This document shows, one piece after another, positions 44,986-54,815 of a stretch of DNA of 64,000 nucleotides (within the stretch, counting starts at the first letter, position 1; every line of letters begins with the position of its first letter). Position numbers and translations under genes: made by a program. The notes under the pieces are model-generated. The model searched no databases and had not been told where the DNA came from. It saw only the letters and a list, made by a program, of their open reading frames with translations. Source of the stretch: Planctomycetales bacterium (GTDB taxonomy: Bacteria > Planctomycetota > Planctomycetia > Planctomycetales > Planctomycetaceae); assembly GCA_028285345.1 (NCBI GenBank), contig JANQPT010000031.1:52091-116090 (forward strand), in the 5' to 3' direction.

Positions 44986-45327
44986 ATGAAATACAAAGCA
45001 TCGCATCGATTTGCGAGGATTTCCGCAACCAAGGTGCGTCCATTCACGCAGCTGATTCAGGGCAAGACCGCTGGTGAAGGCCTGGATCTGTTGCGTTACG
45101 TCCCCAATCGGGGTGCGCGGTTTTTGGAAAAGGTGCTCCGCAGCGCGATGGCCAATGCCGAACAGGCGGGTGCCCGGAACGTTGAGGGGCTGTTGATTCA
45201 CGATGCCCGCGCTGACGGCGGACCGATGTTCAAGCGCCTCCAGCCCCGTGCCCGGGGAATGGCGTTTTTGGTGCGTAAGCGGTTCGCGCATATTCATGTC
45301 GGCATCGAAGGTCCCGACGTCGTCTGA
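44986..45327 (+). CDS. rplV: Ribosomal protein uL22
   Basis: A 113-residue protein lining the exit tunnel (KASHRFARISATKVRPFTQL, the beta-hairpin region RLQPRARGMAFLVRKRFAH). It lies 18 bp after rpsS, one of the tighter spacings in the cluster. Confidence 0.95.
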   Translation: MKYKASHRFARISATKVRPFTQLIQGKTAGEGLDLLRYVPNRGARFLEKVLRSAMANAEQAGARNVEGLLIHDARADGGPMFKRLQPRARGMAFLVRKRFAHIHVGIEGPDVV

Positions 45328-45404
45328 TCGGCAGCGGCGGCAAGCGGCACGCGGGTTAAGGATTGGTTTTTCAGCGGATTGGTTTCAATAAAGGCATCGA
45401 GACA

Positions 45405-46106
45405 ATGGGTCAGAAAGTTCGACCGACCGGGTATCGCATCGGAATCGTGGAGGATTGGCGGAGCCGGTGGTATGCCTCGAAGCAGGAGTTCGGCGACCTG
45501 TTGATCGAGGACTTCAAGATCCGCCAGTTCATCAAAGACAAATATCAGTTTGCCGGCATCTCGAAGGTCGAGGTTGAGCGGACACGGGATCAAGTCGTGG
45601 TGCATCTGAATACGGCACGCCCAGGCATCATCATCGGCCGCAAAGGCCAGGAAGTGGACCGCCTCAAGGCGGAGTTGGAGGATTTGACCGGACGGCGGAT
45701 GGAATTGAAGATCGTTGAGATCAACAATGCCATGCGAAACGCCGTGCTGGTAGCGGAGGACATCGCGCAGCAATTGTCGAAGCGGTCAAGTTTTCGGCGG
45801 ACGATCAAACGGGCGCTCGACGCGGTGATGGAAGCGGGTGCACTGGGAGTGAAGGTCGTGTTGTCGGGCCGGTTGGGCGGGGCGGAGATGTCCCGGACCG
45901 AGAAGGCGATGCGGGGTTCGATCCCGTTGTCCACGATTCAAAAACATATCGATTACGGATTTGCCAAGGCCCGCACGGCCCAAGGGATTATTGGGGTGAA
46001 AGTGTGGATCGACCTGGGCCTGTACACAGACGAGGAGAGCGGCGATGGCGCTAATGCCCAAGCGGGTCAAGCACCGAAAAAGCCAAAGAAAACGTATAAA
46101 AGGTAA
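45405..46106 (+). CDS. rpsC: Ribosomal protein uS3
   Basis: A 233-residue mRNA-entry protein with KH motif GIIIGRKGQEVDRL and C-terminal GSIPLSTIQKHIDYGFA. ATG 45405 gives the family MGQKVRPTGYRIG start. The last 20 residues (214-233), a Lys/Pro-rich tail ending KKPKKTYKR, are encoded in DNA that also encodes the rplP N-terminus in another frame (62-base overlap). Confidence 0.95.
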   Translation: MGQKVRPTGYRIGIVEDWRSRWYASKQEFGDLLIEDFKIRQFIKDKYQFAGISKVEVERTRDQVVVHLNTARPGIIIGRKGQEVDRLKAELEDLTGRRMELKIVEINNAMRNAVLVAEDIAQQLSKRSSFRRTIKRALDAVMEAGALGVKVVLSGRLGGAEMSRTEKAMRGSIPLSTIQKHIDYGFAKARTAQGIIGVKVWIDLGLYTDEESGDGANAQAGQAPKKPKKTYKR

Positions 46107-46464
46107 CGCCACTCGCGGGAATACCGTGGTGCTGGGCGACTGGGGACTGCAGTCGCTTGACGGCGGATACATTAAAGCGAACGTGATCGAGGCGTGTCGG
46201 ATCGCGGCGACGCAATACGTTCGCGGCGAAGGCAAATTGTATATTCGGATTTTTCCGGACAAGCCCTGTACGTCCCGGCCGTTGGAAACACGGATGGGTA
46301 AGGGTAAGGGAGAACCGGATCACTGGGTCGCCGTGGTCAAGCCGGGCACGGTGTTATTCGAGTTGGCGGGCGTGTCCCAAGACGCGGCCAAAGACTGTTT
46401 TAACCGGGTGGCGCACAAACTGCCGGTCCGTGTCCGTCTGGTCGGGCGTCGGCCGGGAACCTAG
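46045..46464 (+). CDS. rplP: Ribosomal protein uL16
   Basis: A 139-residue protein at the A-site tRNA elbow: MALMPKRVKHRKSQRKRIKG, ATRGNTVVLGDWGLQSLD, and MGKGKGEPDHWVAVVKPG. The start at 46045 lies inside rpsC, with GAGGAG at 46032-46037 as a good ribosome-binding site, so translation begins 62 bases before the S3 stop. The alternative ATG 46054 would still overlap. Confidence 0.94.
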   Translation: MALMPKRVKHRKSQRKRIKGNATRGNTVVLGDWGLQSLDGGYIKANVIEACRIAATQYVRGEGKLYIRIFPDKPCTSRPLETRMGKGKGEPDHWVAVVKPGTVLFELAGVSQDAAKDCFNRVAHKLPVRVRLVGRRPGT

Positions 46465-46568
46465 TCTCTTGGTTTCGGCACTTAGTGTGTTGGGTTTGAC
46501 AGAGTACTGAAAGGATTGGCGGATTCCATCCGACGATTGAGTTGATTTTTGCCTGAAGACGAACCGTC

Positions 46569-46784
46569 ATGACAAAACCACAAGAACTTCGCGAGATGAG
46601 CGACGATCAGTTGCAGTTCACGCTGAACGAGGCGCGGCAGGAGCTGTTTAATCTTCGGTTCCAGTCGGCGACCGAGCGTCTGGATGCTCCGAGCGCGCTG
46701 CGGAAATTGCGGCGGGACATCGCCCGGATCAAGACGATCACTCGCGAACGCGAAATCGCACAGCAAGCCAAGTCATCAACATAA
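46569..46784 (+). CDS. rpmC: Ribosomal protein uL29
   Basis: A 71-residue helical-hairpin protein near the tunnel exit (LREMSDDQLQFTLNEARQEL, FNLRFQSATERL, RRDIARIKTITRERE). Typical size; 104 bp after rplP. Confidence 0.94.
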   Translation: MTKPQELREMSDDQLQFTLNEARQELFNLRFQSATERLDAPSALRKLRRDIARIKTITREREIAQQAKSST

Positions 46785-46842
46785 TTGAATCGATCACTAA
46801 CCGGTGCGGTCATCGGGGCCGCGAACTGAGGGTCACAACGAG

Positions 46843-47094
46843 ATGCGTAAGAGACTAATCGGGGTCGTAACGAGCGACAAAATGGATAAGTCGCTGCGCG
46901 TAGAAGTGCAGAAGAACTACCAGCACCCTCGCTACGGAAAAATCATTCGTAGCAAGACGGTCTGCCATGTACACGATGAGCAGAATCAGGCCCAAGAGGG
47001 TGACAGCGTCGAAATTATTGAATGCCGGCCGATGTCGAAGACGAAGTGCTGGAATTTGGTGCGGATCATAGAACGCGCCCCGGAAGTGAAGTAG
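46843..47094 (+). CDS. rpsQ: Ribosomal protein uS17
   Basis: An 83-residue OB-fold 16S-binding protein (MRKRLIGVVTSDKMDKSLRV, HVHDEQNQAQEGDSVEIIEC). ATG 46843 fits the family start; the in-frame upstream extension was rejected. Confidence 0.94.
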   Translation: MRKRLIGVVTSDKMDKSLRVEVQKNYQHPRYGKIIRSKTVCHVHDEQNQAQEGDSVEIIECRPMSKTKCWNLVRIIERAPEVK

Positions 47095-47185
47095 TGGAAG
47101 ATGCCGTCCCGAACCGATCAGGACGGTATTTTGATTTGGCGAACGAACACGATTTGAGTTTGACGATCGAGACGAGGCGGCGGCG

Positions 47186-47554
47186 ATGATACAGATGCAA
47201 ACCCTTTTGGACGTCTGCGACAACACAGGGGCGAAAGTCGCCTGTTGCATCAAAGTGTTGGGCGGAACCGGCCGGCGGACGGCGGGTCTGGGCGACGTGA
47301 TTGTCGTGAGCATCAAGAAGGCGATTCCCGGCAGTTCGGTCAAACCGGGCGAAGTCGTTCGGGGCGTGATTGTCCGCTGCAAGAAGGCGACACGCCGCAG
47401 CGACGGTAGTTACGTCCGTTTCGACCGCAACGCGATTGTCCTGATTGACAAGGACGCCAATCCGCGGGGGACGCGGATTTTCGGCGCCGTCGCTCGCGAA
47501 TTGCGGGAGCGGCGTTTCATGAGAATCATCAGCTTGGCGAGTGAGGTGGTGTGA
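47186..47554 (+). CDS. rplN: Ribosomal protein uL14
   Basis: A 122-residue beta-barrel protein at the subunit interface ([50 protein letters not shown]). Exactly the usual length. Its stop is 3 bases before rplX. Confidence 0.96.
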   Translation: MIQMQTLLDVCDNTGAKVACCIKVLGGTGRRTAGLGDVIVVSIKKAIPGSSVKPGEVVRGVIVRCKKATRRSDGSYVRFDRNAIVLIDKDANPRGTRIFGAVARELRERRFMRIISLASEVV

Positions 47555-47557
47555 GCA

Positions 47558-47911
47558 ATGAAGATCCGACGCGGAGATATGGTGCAAGTGATGACCGGGG
47601 AGGACAAAGGTCCGACCGCGCGAAAGGTGCTGTCGATTGTCCCGGGCGGCAAAAAGGTCCTCGTCGAGGGGGTCAACCGGGTCTATAAGCACGTGAAACG
47701 TGGGCATCCCCGCAGCCCTCAAGGGGGGCGGTTGTCGAAAGAGATGCCGATTGACATTTCAAATGTGCTGCTCTACTGTGATTCGTGCGGCCGCGGAGTG
47801 CGGGTCGGCTATCGCTACACCACAGACGGTGCCAAAGAGCGCTACTGCAAGATCTGTGAAAGCCAAATGGGCAACGTGAGCCCGCCGAAATCTCGATATG
47901 CCAAATCGTGA
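47558..47911 (+). CDS. rplX: Ribosomal protein uL24
   Basis: A 117-residue assembly initiator with an N-terminal KOW domain (RRGDMVQVMTGEDKGPTARK). The C-terminal part carries a zinc-ribbon-like pattern CDSC and CKIC. It is the tightest neighbour pair in the cluster, starting 3 bases after rplN. Confidence 0.95.
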   Translation: MKIRRGDMVQVMTGEDKGPTARKVLSIVPGGKKVLVEGVNRVYKHVKRGHPRSPQGGRLSKEMPIDISNVLLYCDSCGRGVRVGYRYTTDGAKERYCKICESQMGNVSPPKSRYAKS

Positions 47912-48037
47912 GCAGCGGCGTACCACGACTTAGGAATGGTCGCCACTCTTTCGCGATTGACCTCATTAAAACCGATTGACTATCTAATATTTCCACGTCG
48001 CACTTGAAGGCGGCAGACTGACGACCGAGCAGAAACC

Positions 48038-48580
48038 ATGGCCAGGTTATTGGAGCGATACCGCAGTGAGATTCGACCGGCGCTCGCCACAGCGTTGGGC
48101 CGAACCAATCCGCATTCCCTACCACGTTTAGAGAAGATCGTGGTGAACATGGGAGTCGGCGCGGCGACACAGGATCGGAAGAAACTGGAAGAGGCCGTCG
48201 AGCATTTGACGACTCTGAGCGGTCAAAAACCGGTCGTCCGCCGGGCCCGCAAGTCAGTGTCGGGATTTAAGCTGCGTGAAGGAATGGAAATCGGCTGCAT
48301 GGTGACGTTGCGGTCGAAGCGGATGTATGAGTTTTTGGATCGATTGATCTCGTTGACCTTGCCGCGGGTTCGCGACTTCCGAGGACTGAGCCCCAAGGCG
48401 TTCGACGGCCGCGGCAATTACAGCCTGGGCATCAGCGATCAAATGGTGTTTCCGGAAATCAACCCCGATCGCGTGCACAACCAGCAAGGGATGACGATCA
48501 CGTTGGTCACTTCGGCGGCGAACAACGACGAGGGCCGGCTGTTGTTGAAGGAGTTGGGCATTCCCTTCCGGGAGAATTGA
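48038..48580 (+). CDS. rplE: Ribosomal protein uL5
   Basis: A 180-residue central protuberance protein that binds 5S rRNA (RLEKIVVNMGVGAATQDRKK, TGLSG-like TLSGQKPVVRRARKSVSGFK, RVRDFRGLSPKAFDGRGNYS). Normal length. Confidence 0.95.
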   Translation: MARLLERYRSEIRPALATALGRTNPHSLPRLEKIVVNMGVGAATQDRKKLEEAVEHLTTLSGQKPVVRRARKSVSGFKLREGMEIGCMVTLRSKRMYEFLDRLISLTLPRVRDFRGLSPKAFDGRGNYSLGISDQMVFPEINPDRVHNQQGMTITLVTSAANNDEGRLLLKELGIPFREN

Positions 48581-48710
48581 CGTTGATGCTGCGAGCGGCC
48601 GGGCGGTTTTGTCGCGTCGTCGGGCCGTGATTGGAATGCGAATCAAAGGCACAAAAGCGTCGCGGATCGCCGCGGGGTGATTTGAACCGACCAGTAGAAA
48701 ATCGAGAGAG

Positions 48711-48896
48711 ATGGCAAGCAAAGCAAAGATTGAAAAGGCCAATCGGCGCCCCAAATTCAGCACGCGTCAAGAGCGGCGCTGTGCATTGTGCGGGCGTCCC
48801 CGGGCCGTTTATCGCAAATTCAAACTCTGCCGGATCTGCTTTCGCGACCTGTGCTTGGACGGGATGATTCCGGGAGCCAAGAAGTCGAGTTGGTAA
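48711..48896 (+). CDS. rpsN: Ribosomal protein uS14, zinc-binding short form
   Basis: A 61-residue small-subunit protein of the short, zinc-containing type: two CxxC pairs, CALC and CRIC, with [19 protein letters not shown]. All four metal ligands are kept, in contrast to the L33 of this window. Confidence 0.95.
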   Translation: MASKAKIEKANRRPKFSTRQERRCALCGRPRAVYRKFKLCRICFRDLCLDGMIPGAKKSSW

Positions 48897-49019
48897 TCGA
48901 CAGAATCCTCAATCAGCCGACGCGGCGCCGCAGACCGTGGCAGGTGTCATAAGTAACGCCGGAGCAGTTTCGCTGCGGGCCGGCAATCAGGAGTTGTGCT
49001 CCTGGGAGTAAGAAACGCT

Positions 49020-49415
49020 ATGATGACAGATCCGATTGCCGACATGTTGACACGCATCCGCAATGCGGTGGCGATTGAACGTGCATATGTCGATGTTCCG
49101 CACTCCAAGGAAAAGAAGGGGATTGCGGACGTGCTGCAGCGGGAAGGATATATTTGGGATTACGAAGAGGTGGAGCAGCAGCCGCGCAATCAGCTGCGGA
49201 TCCATTTGAAATACGGCCCGAATGGCGAGCGGGTGATCCAGCGGATCGACCGCGTCAGCAAGCCGGGTCGGCGAATTTATTCAGGCGTGGCGGACCTCCC
49301 CGAGGTTCTGCAAGGGATGGGAATCAGCATTGTCTCGACAAACAAAGGGCTGTTGAGCAATCGCGAAGCAAAGGAACAATCGGTCGGCGGCGAAATCCTC
49401 TGTACGATTTGGTAG
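49020..49415 (+). CDS. rpsH: Ribosomal protein uS8
   Basis: A 131-residue central-domain 16S-binding protein (DPIADMLTRIRNAVAIERAY, C-terminal GLLSNREAKEQSVGGEILCT). Two adjacent ATGs (49020 and 49023) are possible starts; GGGAGTAAG lies upstream. In enterobacteria S8 represses the spc operon. Confidence 0.94.
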   Translation: MMTDPIADMLTRIRNAVAIERAYVDVPHSKEKKGIADVLQREGYIWDYEEVEQQPRNQLRIHLKYGPNGERVIQRIDRVSKPGRRIYSGVADLPEVLQGMGISIVSTNKGLLSNREAKEQSVGGEILCTIW

Positions 49416-49461
49416 ATGTCGCGGCGGACAGTCGTTGTCGGTAGGAAAGCAGGCGAGAGAA

Positions 49462-50010
49462 ATGTCCAGAATCGGAAAGAAGCCGGTCGCCGTCCCGGAC
49501 GGAGTGGACGTGACCATTAATGACGGCGTGGTCACCGTCAAAGGGACGAACGGCGAACTCACGTTGGCGCATCACCCGTCCGTCACCGTCGAATTCGACG
49601 CGGACGCGCGGCAGATTAAGGTCGAAAACCCTGGCGAGCTGCGAGAGAACCGAAAATTCCACGGCCTCACGCGCAGTCTGATCAACAACATGGTCCAGGG
49701 AGTGACGAAGTACTTCGAACGAAAGCTGGATATCGTCGGCGTGGGGTACCAGGCGACGATCGACGGCACCAAGCTCTGTTTGCAGGTTGGATTTGCCAAC
49801 ACGGTCGAGTTGCCGATTCCGCCGAATGTGGTCTGCGAACTGCCGAGCAATATTCAGATCGCCCTCAAGAGCGCCGACAAGCAAGCGGTGGGGCAATTCG
49901 CCGCGGAGATCCGCCGCGTCCGCCCGCCGGAGCCGTATAAGGGCAAGGGAATTCGGTATCAGAATGAGCAGGTTCGCCGCAAGGCGGGCAAGGCATTGGC
50001 CAGCGGATGA
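49462..50010 (+). CDS. rplF: Ribosomal protein uL6
   Basis: A 182-residue protein near the sarcin-ricin loop with duplicated domains (MSRIGKKPVAVPDGVDVTIN, RSLINNMVQGVTKYFERKLD, RPPEPYKGKGIRY). ATG 49462 gives the canonical MSRIGKKP start. Confidence 0.96.
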   Translation: MSRIGKKPVAVPDGVDVTINDGVVTVKGTNGELTLAHHPSVTVEFDADARQIKVENPGELRENRKFHGLTRSLINNMVQGVTKYFERKLDIVGVGYQATIDGTKLCLQVGFANTVELPIPPNVVCELPSNIQIALKSADKQAVGQFAAEIRRVRPPEPYKGKGIRYQNEQVRRKAGKALASG

Positions 50011-50108
50011 TGCTCCCCGCCGGCGAAGGTGAAGAATTCGCCGGGTCGCATGGAGTCGCAGCGTCTGTGGCCGCGACGAGATGTCTTGTGTAATAGGTGG
50101 AATGAGAG

Positions 50109-50477
50109 ATGAAATACACCACACGAATCAACAATCAGCGGAGCCGGCGGCGTTATCGCGTGCGGAACAAGATTCGCGCCACGGCGACGCATCCCCGGCT
50201 GTCTGTGCATCGCAGCAACAAGCACATTTACGCCCAGATTATCGACGACGCTGCCGGCCGGTCGATCGTGGCTGCCAGCACACGTGAAGCGGACGTTTGC
50301 GGATCCGACACAAACGGCGGTAATACGGCCTCAGCCGCAAAAGTCGGTCAGGCTTTGGCAAAGAAGGCGGTCGCGGCGGGTATCAAACAGGTGACATTCG
50401 ACCGGGGTAATTATAAGTATCACGGTCGTGTCGCGGCGCTTGCGGATGCGGCACGCGAGGGCGGCTTGGAATTTTGA
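50109..50477 (+). CDS. rplR: Ribosomal protein uL18
   Basis: A 122-residue 5S rRNA-binding protein ([60 protein letters not shown]). Normal length; it lies 98 bp after rplF. Confidence 0.95.
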   Translation: MKYTTRINNQRSRRRYRVRNKIRATATHPRLSVHRSNKHIYAQIIDDAAGRSIVAASTREADVCGSDTNGGNTASAAKVGQALAKKAVAAGIKQVTFDRGNYKYHGRVAALADAAREGGLEF

Positions 50478-50564
50478 CCGGGTTGCAGACGCGCTGCCAG
50501 CATATTGGCCGAGCGCGTTTCACAACGACCTATGATTGATTAACTGGTATTGGAGTCTTACACC

Positions 50565-51044
50565 GTGTCGACAGACAGCCGATCTGAGGGACGAGAAAAG
50601 GTGGTGCAAATCCGCCGTTGTGCGTGCGTCGTGAAGGGCGGACGGCGATTCAGTTTTACCGCGCTGGTGGTGAATGGCGACGGCAACGGGTCGGTCTCGT
50701 ACGGTTATGGGAAAGCCATCGAAGTTCCTTTGGCGGTGGAGAAAGCCACGAAGAATTCCAACCGGAACTCGCACCGGGTCAATTTGACCGGCACCACGAT
50801 TCCGCATCAGGTGGTTGGCCGTTACGGGGCCGCCCGCGTGTTGCTCATGCCGGCGCGTCCGGGAACGGGCGTGATCGCCGGAGCCAGCGTGCGGGCAGTG
50901 GTCGAGGCGGCGGGAATCCAGGACATTTTGACGAAGAGCCGGGGCTCGAATAACCCCATGAATTTGGTGAAAGCGACGATCGACGGATTGAAGCAGCTTC
51001 GCACGCGTGAAGATGTCGCGCGGCTGCGGGGTGTGACGGTTTAA
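50565..51044 (+). CDS. rpsE: Ribosomal protein uS5
   Basis: A 159-residue fidelity and mRNA-entry protein ([55 protein letters not shown]). GTG 50565 was chosen with GGAG 9 bases upstream; a TTG five codons earlier overlaps that site. rpmD (L30), usually next, is absent. Confidence 0.94.
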   Translation: MSTDSRSEGREKVVQIRRCACVVKGGRRFSFTALVVNGDGNGSVSYGYGKAIEVPLAVEKATKNSNRNSHRVNLTGTTIPHQVVGRYGAARVLLMPARPGTGVIAGASVRAVVEAAGIQDILTKSRGSNNPMNLVKATIDGLKQLRTREDVARLRGVTV

Positions 51045-51161
51045 ACATCTGATCGTCAACGTGACAGAAAACCGGTCTGACATGAGAGAATCCGGCGCTG
51101 AGGCCGGTCGTCTCGTGAAACACAGAGACCGATTGCCATTGGTGAAAGAGGGAGTGTCCTG

Positions 51162-51644
51162 ATGATACTCGACGACGTCCATCGCGGAATCAAAAAGTTT
51201 AAGAAGCGTAAGCGGATCGGCCGCGGACCGGGATCGGGTCACGGCAAGACGAGCGGTCGCGGGCACAAAGGGTACGGCAGTCGCGCCGGATCGTCGCGAA
51301 GAACGTCGTTCGAGGGCGGTCAATCTCCGCTCGCACGCCGGATCGCCAAGCGGGGGTTCAACAACAAGAAGTTTGCCGCGAAAGTCACGATCGTGAATTT
51401 GGGCGACTTAGAGAAACGTTTTGAATCGGGCGCGACAATTGATCCCCAAGTGTTGCTGGCCAGCGGGCTGGTCAAGGGCCGCTTCGACGAGATCAAGATT
51501 TTAGCGAACGGCGACCTTTCGAAGAAGTTGACCGTTCGCGCCCATCGTTGTTCCCAATCAGCCGCCGAGAAGATTCAGGCGGCAGGCGGCAGCATCGAAC
51601 TGATCCACGAGCGCAGTGCGTCTGCGGCGGCCGACTCGGAATGA
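51162..51644 (+). CDS. rplO: Ribosomal protein uL15
   Basis: A 160-residue assembly protein with the basic Gly-rich N-terminus (KRIGRGPGSGHGKTSGRGHK) and FEGGQSPLARRIAKRGFNNK. It follows rpsE directly, since L30 is missing here. Confidence 0.95.
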   Translation: MILDDVHRGIKKFKKRKRIGRGPGSGHGKTSGRGHKGYGSRAGSSRRTSFEGGQSPLARRIAKRGFNNKKFAAKVTIVNLGDLEKRFESGATIDPQVLLASGLVKGRFDEIKILANGDLSKKLTVRAHRCSQSAAEKIQAAGGSIELIHERSASAAADSE

Positions 51645-51923
51645 ACCGGCTGCTCGTCGGACGCGGGCGGGATCGAATCTGGTCTTCCCACTGCGCGGGA
51701 GTCGGACTAAGGTTCAATTTCGCCGGGAGTTGCGTTGCCGGCGGAGTTTGCGGCGATCATCGAGTCACTATCAGTTTTGAGAGGCGGCTTTCGAAGTGCC
51801 GTAGGCCGACGTTTTCCTGCGCGGAGGACGTGAAATCGCCATCACCCTTGACTGCCGGCCCCTTCAGAGTTCAAACTGCGGCGGGGCCGAACGACATTAT
51901 TTCTCGGAGCGGAAGCGGATACG

Positions 51924-53282
51924 ATGATTGAAAAATTGGTCACTGTATTCAAGATCCCGGAGTTGCGCCGCAAGATTTTGCTGACTCTGACTTTGTTGGC
52001 GGTCTACCGGATGGGGTTCTGGGTGCCGCTGCCGATTGTCGATCAACAGCAACTGCAGGACACGATTCAAGGCATGGAGCAGCAGGGCGGCCTCGGGCAG
52101 GCGCTGCAAGTCGTGCAACTGTTTTCCGCATCCAATATCGGCATGAGCACGATCTTCGGATTGGGCATCATGCCATATATCTCCGCGTCGATTATCTTCC
52201 AATTATTGGGCAGTGTTTATCCGCCGTTGGAAAAGCTGCAAAAGGAAGGTGAATCGGGCCGGAAAAAGATCAATGAATATACGCGCTACGCAACGGTCGT
52301 GCTCTGTCTGGTGCAAAGCTATTTGTGGATACAGACGATATCTGGCTGGAATACAATCATTGACGGATACAACAACGTCTTCGGCCACGCCGTAGCGACG
52401 GTTACGATGACCGCCGGTACGATTTTTCTGATGTGGATCGGAGAGCAAATCGACGAGTATGGGATCGGCAACGGCATCAGCCTGTTGATCATGGCTGGAA
52501 TCTTGGCCCGCATGCCCGACGCAGCGATTAAGCTGCTGCAGCCGGCACTCCAAAATGGTGTGCAACTGGGCAGCGAGGCGGGCGTCGAGCGGTTACTTGT
52601 GCTGGCGGGACTCTTCGTCGCGGTGGTCTGTTCGGTAATATTCATGACACAGGGCCAGCGGAAGATCCCGACCCAAAGCGCCAAGCACGTCCGGGGTCGA
52701 AAGGTCTATGGCGGACAACGTCAATACTTGCCGTTGCGGGTGAACCAAGCAGGTGTGATGCCGATCATCTTCGCGTCGAGCCTGTTGATGATTCCGATGG
52801 TGGTCTTCGGCTGGGCGGACAAGCGGTGGGATTCGGACGTCCTGCACGGCTTGGCCAACGCGTTTAACTTCTCCGGCCGCGGCTTTCTGTACAACATTTC
52901 GTACGTGGGCCTGATCTATTTCTTCTGCTACTTCTGGACGGCGATTACGTTCAATCCCAAGGATATGGCCAATAACTTGAAGGACTACGGGAGTTTCATT
53001 CCAGGGTATCGCCCGGGCAAGCGGACTGCCGAGTACCTGGAAAAAGTGATGGTGCGGATCACATACGTAGGGGCCGCGTTCTTGGCGGTGGTCGCGGTGA
53101 TTCCGACCGTGATCGCTTCGGTGATGGGTATCGACTTCATGGTGGCGAGTTTCTTCGGCGGCACCGGATTGCTGATCGTGGTGTCAGTGGCGTTGGACCT
53201 CGTGCAGAAGATTGACAGCCACTTAGTCATGCGGAATTACTCAGGTTTGCTGGAATCTGATGAATCGCGATCGATGTCGTGA
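51924..53282 (+). CDS. secY: Preprotein translocase subunit SecY
   Basis: A 452-residue channel subunit with about ten membrane spans. Landmarks: GIMPYISASIIFQLLGS in TM2, the plug-proximal FSASNIGMSTIFGLG, GNGISLLIMAGI, the cytosolic loop with PTQSAKHVRG and YLPLRVNQAGVMPIIFA, and the later NPKDMANNLKDYGSFIPGYR and PGKRTAEYLEKV. The 279 bp leader shows no clear promoter. adk does not follow; map does. Confidence 0.96.
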   Translation: MIEKLVTVFKIPELRRKILLTLTLLAVYRMGFWVPLPIVDQQQLQDTIQGMEQQGGLGQALQVVQLFSASNIGMSTIFGLGIMPYISASIIFQLLGSVYPPLEKLQKEGESGRKKINEYTRYATVVLCLVQSYLWIQTISGWNTIIDGYNNVFGHAVATVTMTAGTIFLMWIGEQIDEYGIGNGISLLIMAGILARMPDAAIKLLQPALQNGVQLGSEAGVERLLVLAGLFVAVVCSVIFMTQGQRKIPTQSAKHVRGRKVYGGQRQYLPLRVNQAGVMPIIFASSLLMIPMVVFGWADKRWDSDVLHGLANAFNFSGRGFLYNISYVGLIYFFCYFWTAITFNPKDMANNLKDYGSFIPGYRPGKRTAEYLEKVMVRITYVGAAFLAVVAVIPTVIASVMGIDFMVASFFGGTGLLIVVSVALDLVQKIDSHLVMRNYSGLLESDESRSMS

Positions 53283-53368
53283 TCTGCGTGTGCTGATTCC
53301 GCCACTGCTGCGACGGCGCTGTCTGGCAATCCAATTCGTTGATGTGGCGCGGCGGCCGGTGAAGAGCG

Positions 53369-54133
53369 ATGATTGTACTGAAGAGTCCCGCCGAAATTGA
53401 ATTGATGCGTGAGGCGGGGCGGCTGGTCGCGCAGGCACATCAGCTGGCCGGCGCGATGATGGTGCCGGGTGTCACGACGCGCGAGATTGACCAGGCCGTG
53501 GACGAACTGTTTGCGCAGCGCGGCGCCGCGCCGCTATTTAAGGGGGTGCCCGGCCCGGTTCCGTTTCCGGCGGCAACGTGCATTTCCATCAATGACGAGG
53601 TGGTCCATGGCATCCCCTCCGACCGCAAACTGCTCGAGGGGGACATCGTGAGCCTGGACACCGGTTGCCGGCTCAATGGCTGGTGCGGAGACTCCGCGTG
53701 GACCTATGCCGTGGGACAGATCGACGCTGAAAAGCAGCGATTGATGGAGGTCGGCGAAGCGACATTGGCAATCGCCGTGGAGGAGATGTCGCGGCAACCG
53801 ACGTGGTCCAAGGTGGCAGCTCGGATGGAATCGACTGTCCTCGATGCGGGGTTCTTCGTGGTCGAGGATTTAGTGGGCCACGGCATCGGACGCGAAATGC
53901 ACGAGGATCCGCAGGTGCCTAATTTCGTCACGTCGGAACTGGCCGAGCACGATTTTCGGCTTGCGGCGGGGCTGACGGTTGCGGTCGAGCCGATGGTCAA
54001 TGCCGGCACTGCCGACGTGTTGCTCACTGAGGACCACTGGACGATCGTTACCGCGGATGGGAGTCCGAGCGTCCATTTTGAACATACGTTGGCGGTCTGC
54101 GAGAAGGGCGTCGTGGTCCTGACCGCCCTCTGA
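53369..54133 (+). CDS. map: Methionine aminopeptidase, type I
   Basis: A 254-residue enzyme that removes the initiator Met from new proteins. Metal ligands are seen in [19 protein letters not shown] (two Asp), [18 protein letters not shown] (His), VEPM (Glu) and [10 protein letters not shown] (Glu). Length and context (after secY) are canonical. Confidence 0.95.
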   Translation: MIVLKSPAEIELMREAGRLVAQAHQLAGAMMVPGVTTREIDQAVDELFAQRGAAPLFKGVPGPVPFPAATCISINDEVVHGIPSDRKLLEGDIVSLDTGCRLNGWCGDSAWTYAVGQIDAEKQRLMEVGEATLAIAVEEMSRQPTWSKVAARMESTVLDAGFFVVEDLVGHGIGREMHEDPQVPNFVTSELAEHDFRLAAGLTVAVEPMVNAGTADVLLTEDHWTIVTADGSPSVHFEHTLAVCEKGVVVLTAL

Positions 54134-54500
54134 CCACGCCCACCTTTTGTGGAAACTTGGTCAACATTTGCCGTGATGGATTTGCAGTGCGCGGTTGGAC
54201 GGTCACACGAGCCGAGATCGCGCAACAATTCACGGGCGGGACGTGTGAAAGTTGACGAAAAGCTGCTGGCGTCACTTGTTTACAACGGCGACGCCTGATT
54301 ATAATCCGGAACGCATTTTTGGTCCCGCCTCGATAACTCCTCAGTTTGCTGATGGAGTCGTTCGCAGTCCATGTGAATTCGATTCAGGTTCGGTTGGTGC
54401 GTCTTTGATGCCGTACGGTTTGTCCGTCGTCGCCTGACACCCTTCAACTGTGACTTGAAACGAGCTTAAGCCTTTGGCGTTGAGGGAATTGGTCGAAGCT
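54134..54500. other. map-rpmJ spacer
   Basis: 367 bp without a gene. It contains the promoter candidate at 54276-54305 and a second TTGACG at 54252-54257. infA, often found here, is not present. Confidence 0.5.
54276..54305 (+). promoter_or_regulatory. Promoter of the rpmJ-rpsM-rpsK-rpoA-rplQ group
   Basis: TTGTTT (54276-54281) and a perfect TATAAT (54300-54305) have an 18 bp spacer, about 195 bp before rpmJ. It probably makes the alpha cluster a separate transcript. Confidence 0.5.
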
Positions 54501-54617
54501 ATGAAAGTCCGCGCGAGCGTTAAACGTATCTGCGAGAACTGTAAAATCGTGCGCCGCAAGGGCAAGATTTATGTGATCTGCTCATCAAATCCCCGCCACA
54601 AACAGCGGCAGGGATAG
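54501..54617 (+). CDS. rpmJ: Ribosomal protein bL36
   Basis: A 38-residue protein: [20 protein letters not shown] and a short remainder ending KQRQG. The zinc ligands are complete: Cys11, Cys14, Cys27 and His33. It is easily missed because of its length; it sits in its usual place before rpsM. Confidence 0.95.
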   Translation: MKVRASVKRICENCKIVRRKGKIYVICSSNPRHKQRQG

Positions 54618-54815
54618 GCGTGAGAAGTTGGTGAATCGGGATGCGAAATCCCGTCCACTTAACATCTCGCTGATGCCAATTGATACCGTTGTCCCAACTG
54701 CGGACAGTGATCATTTTTGTAACCAAATCCAGAGTCGACTCGCGAAAGCATGAGGGTCGCAACCATTGCGACACGTGAGACGATTCTGAAGTCTTTCCAG
54801 CGGAGCGATTGATTT

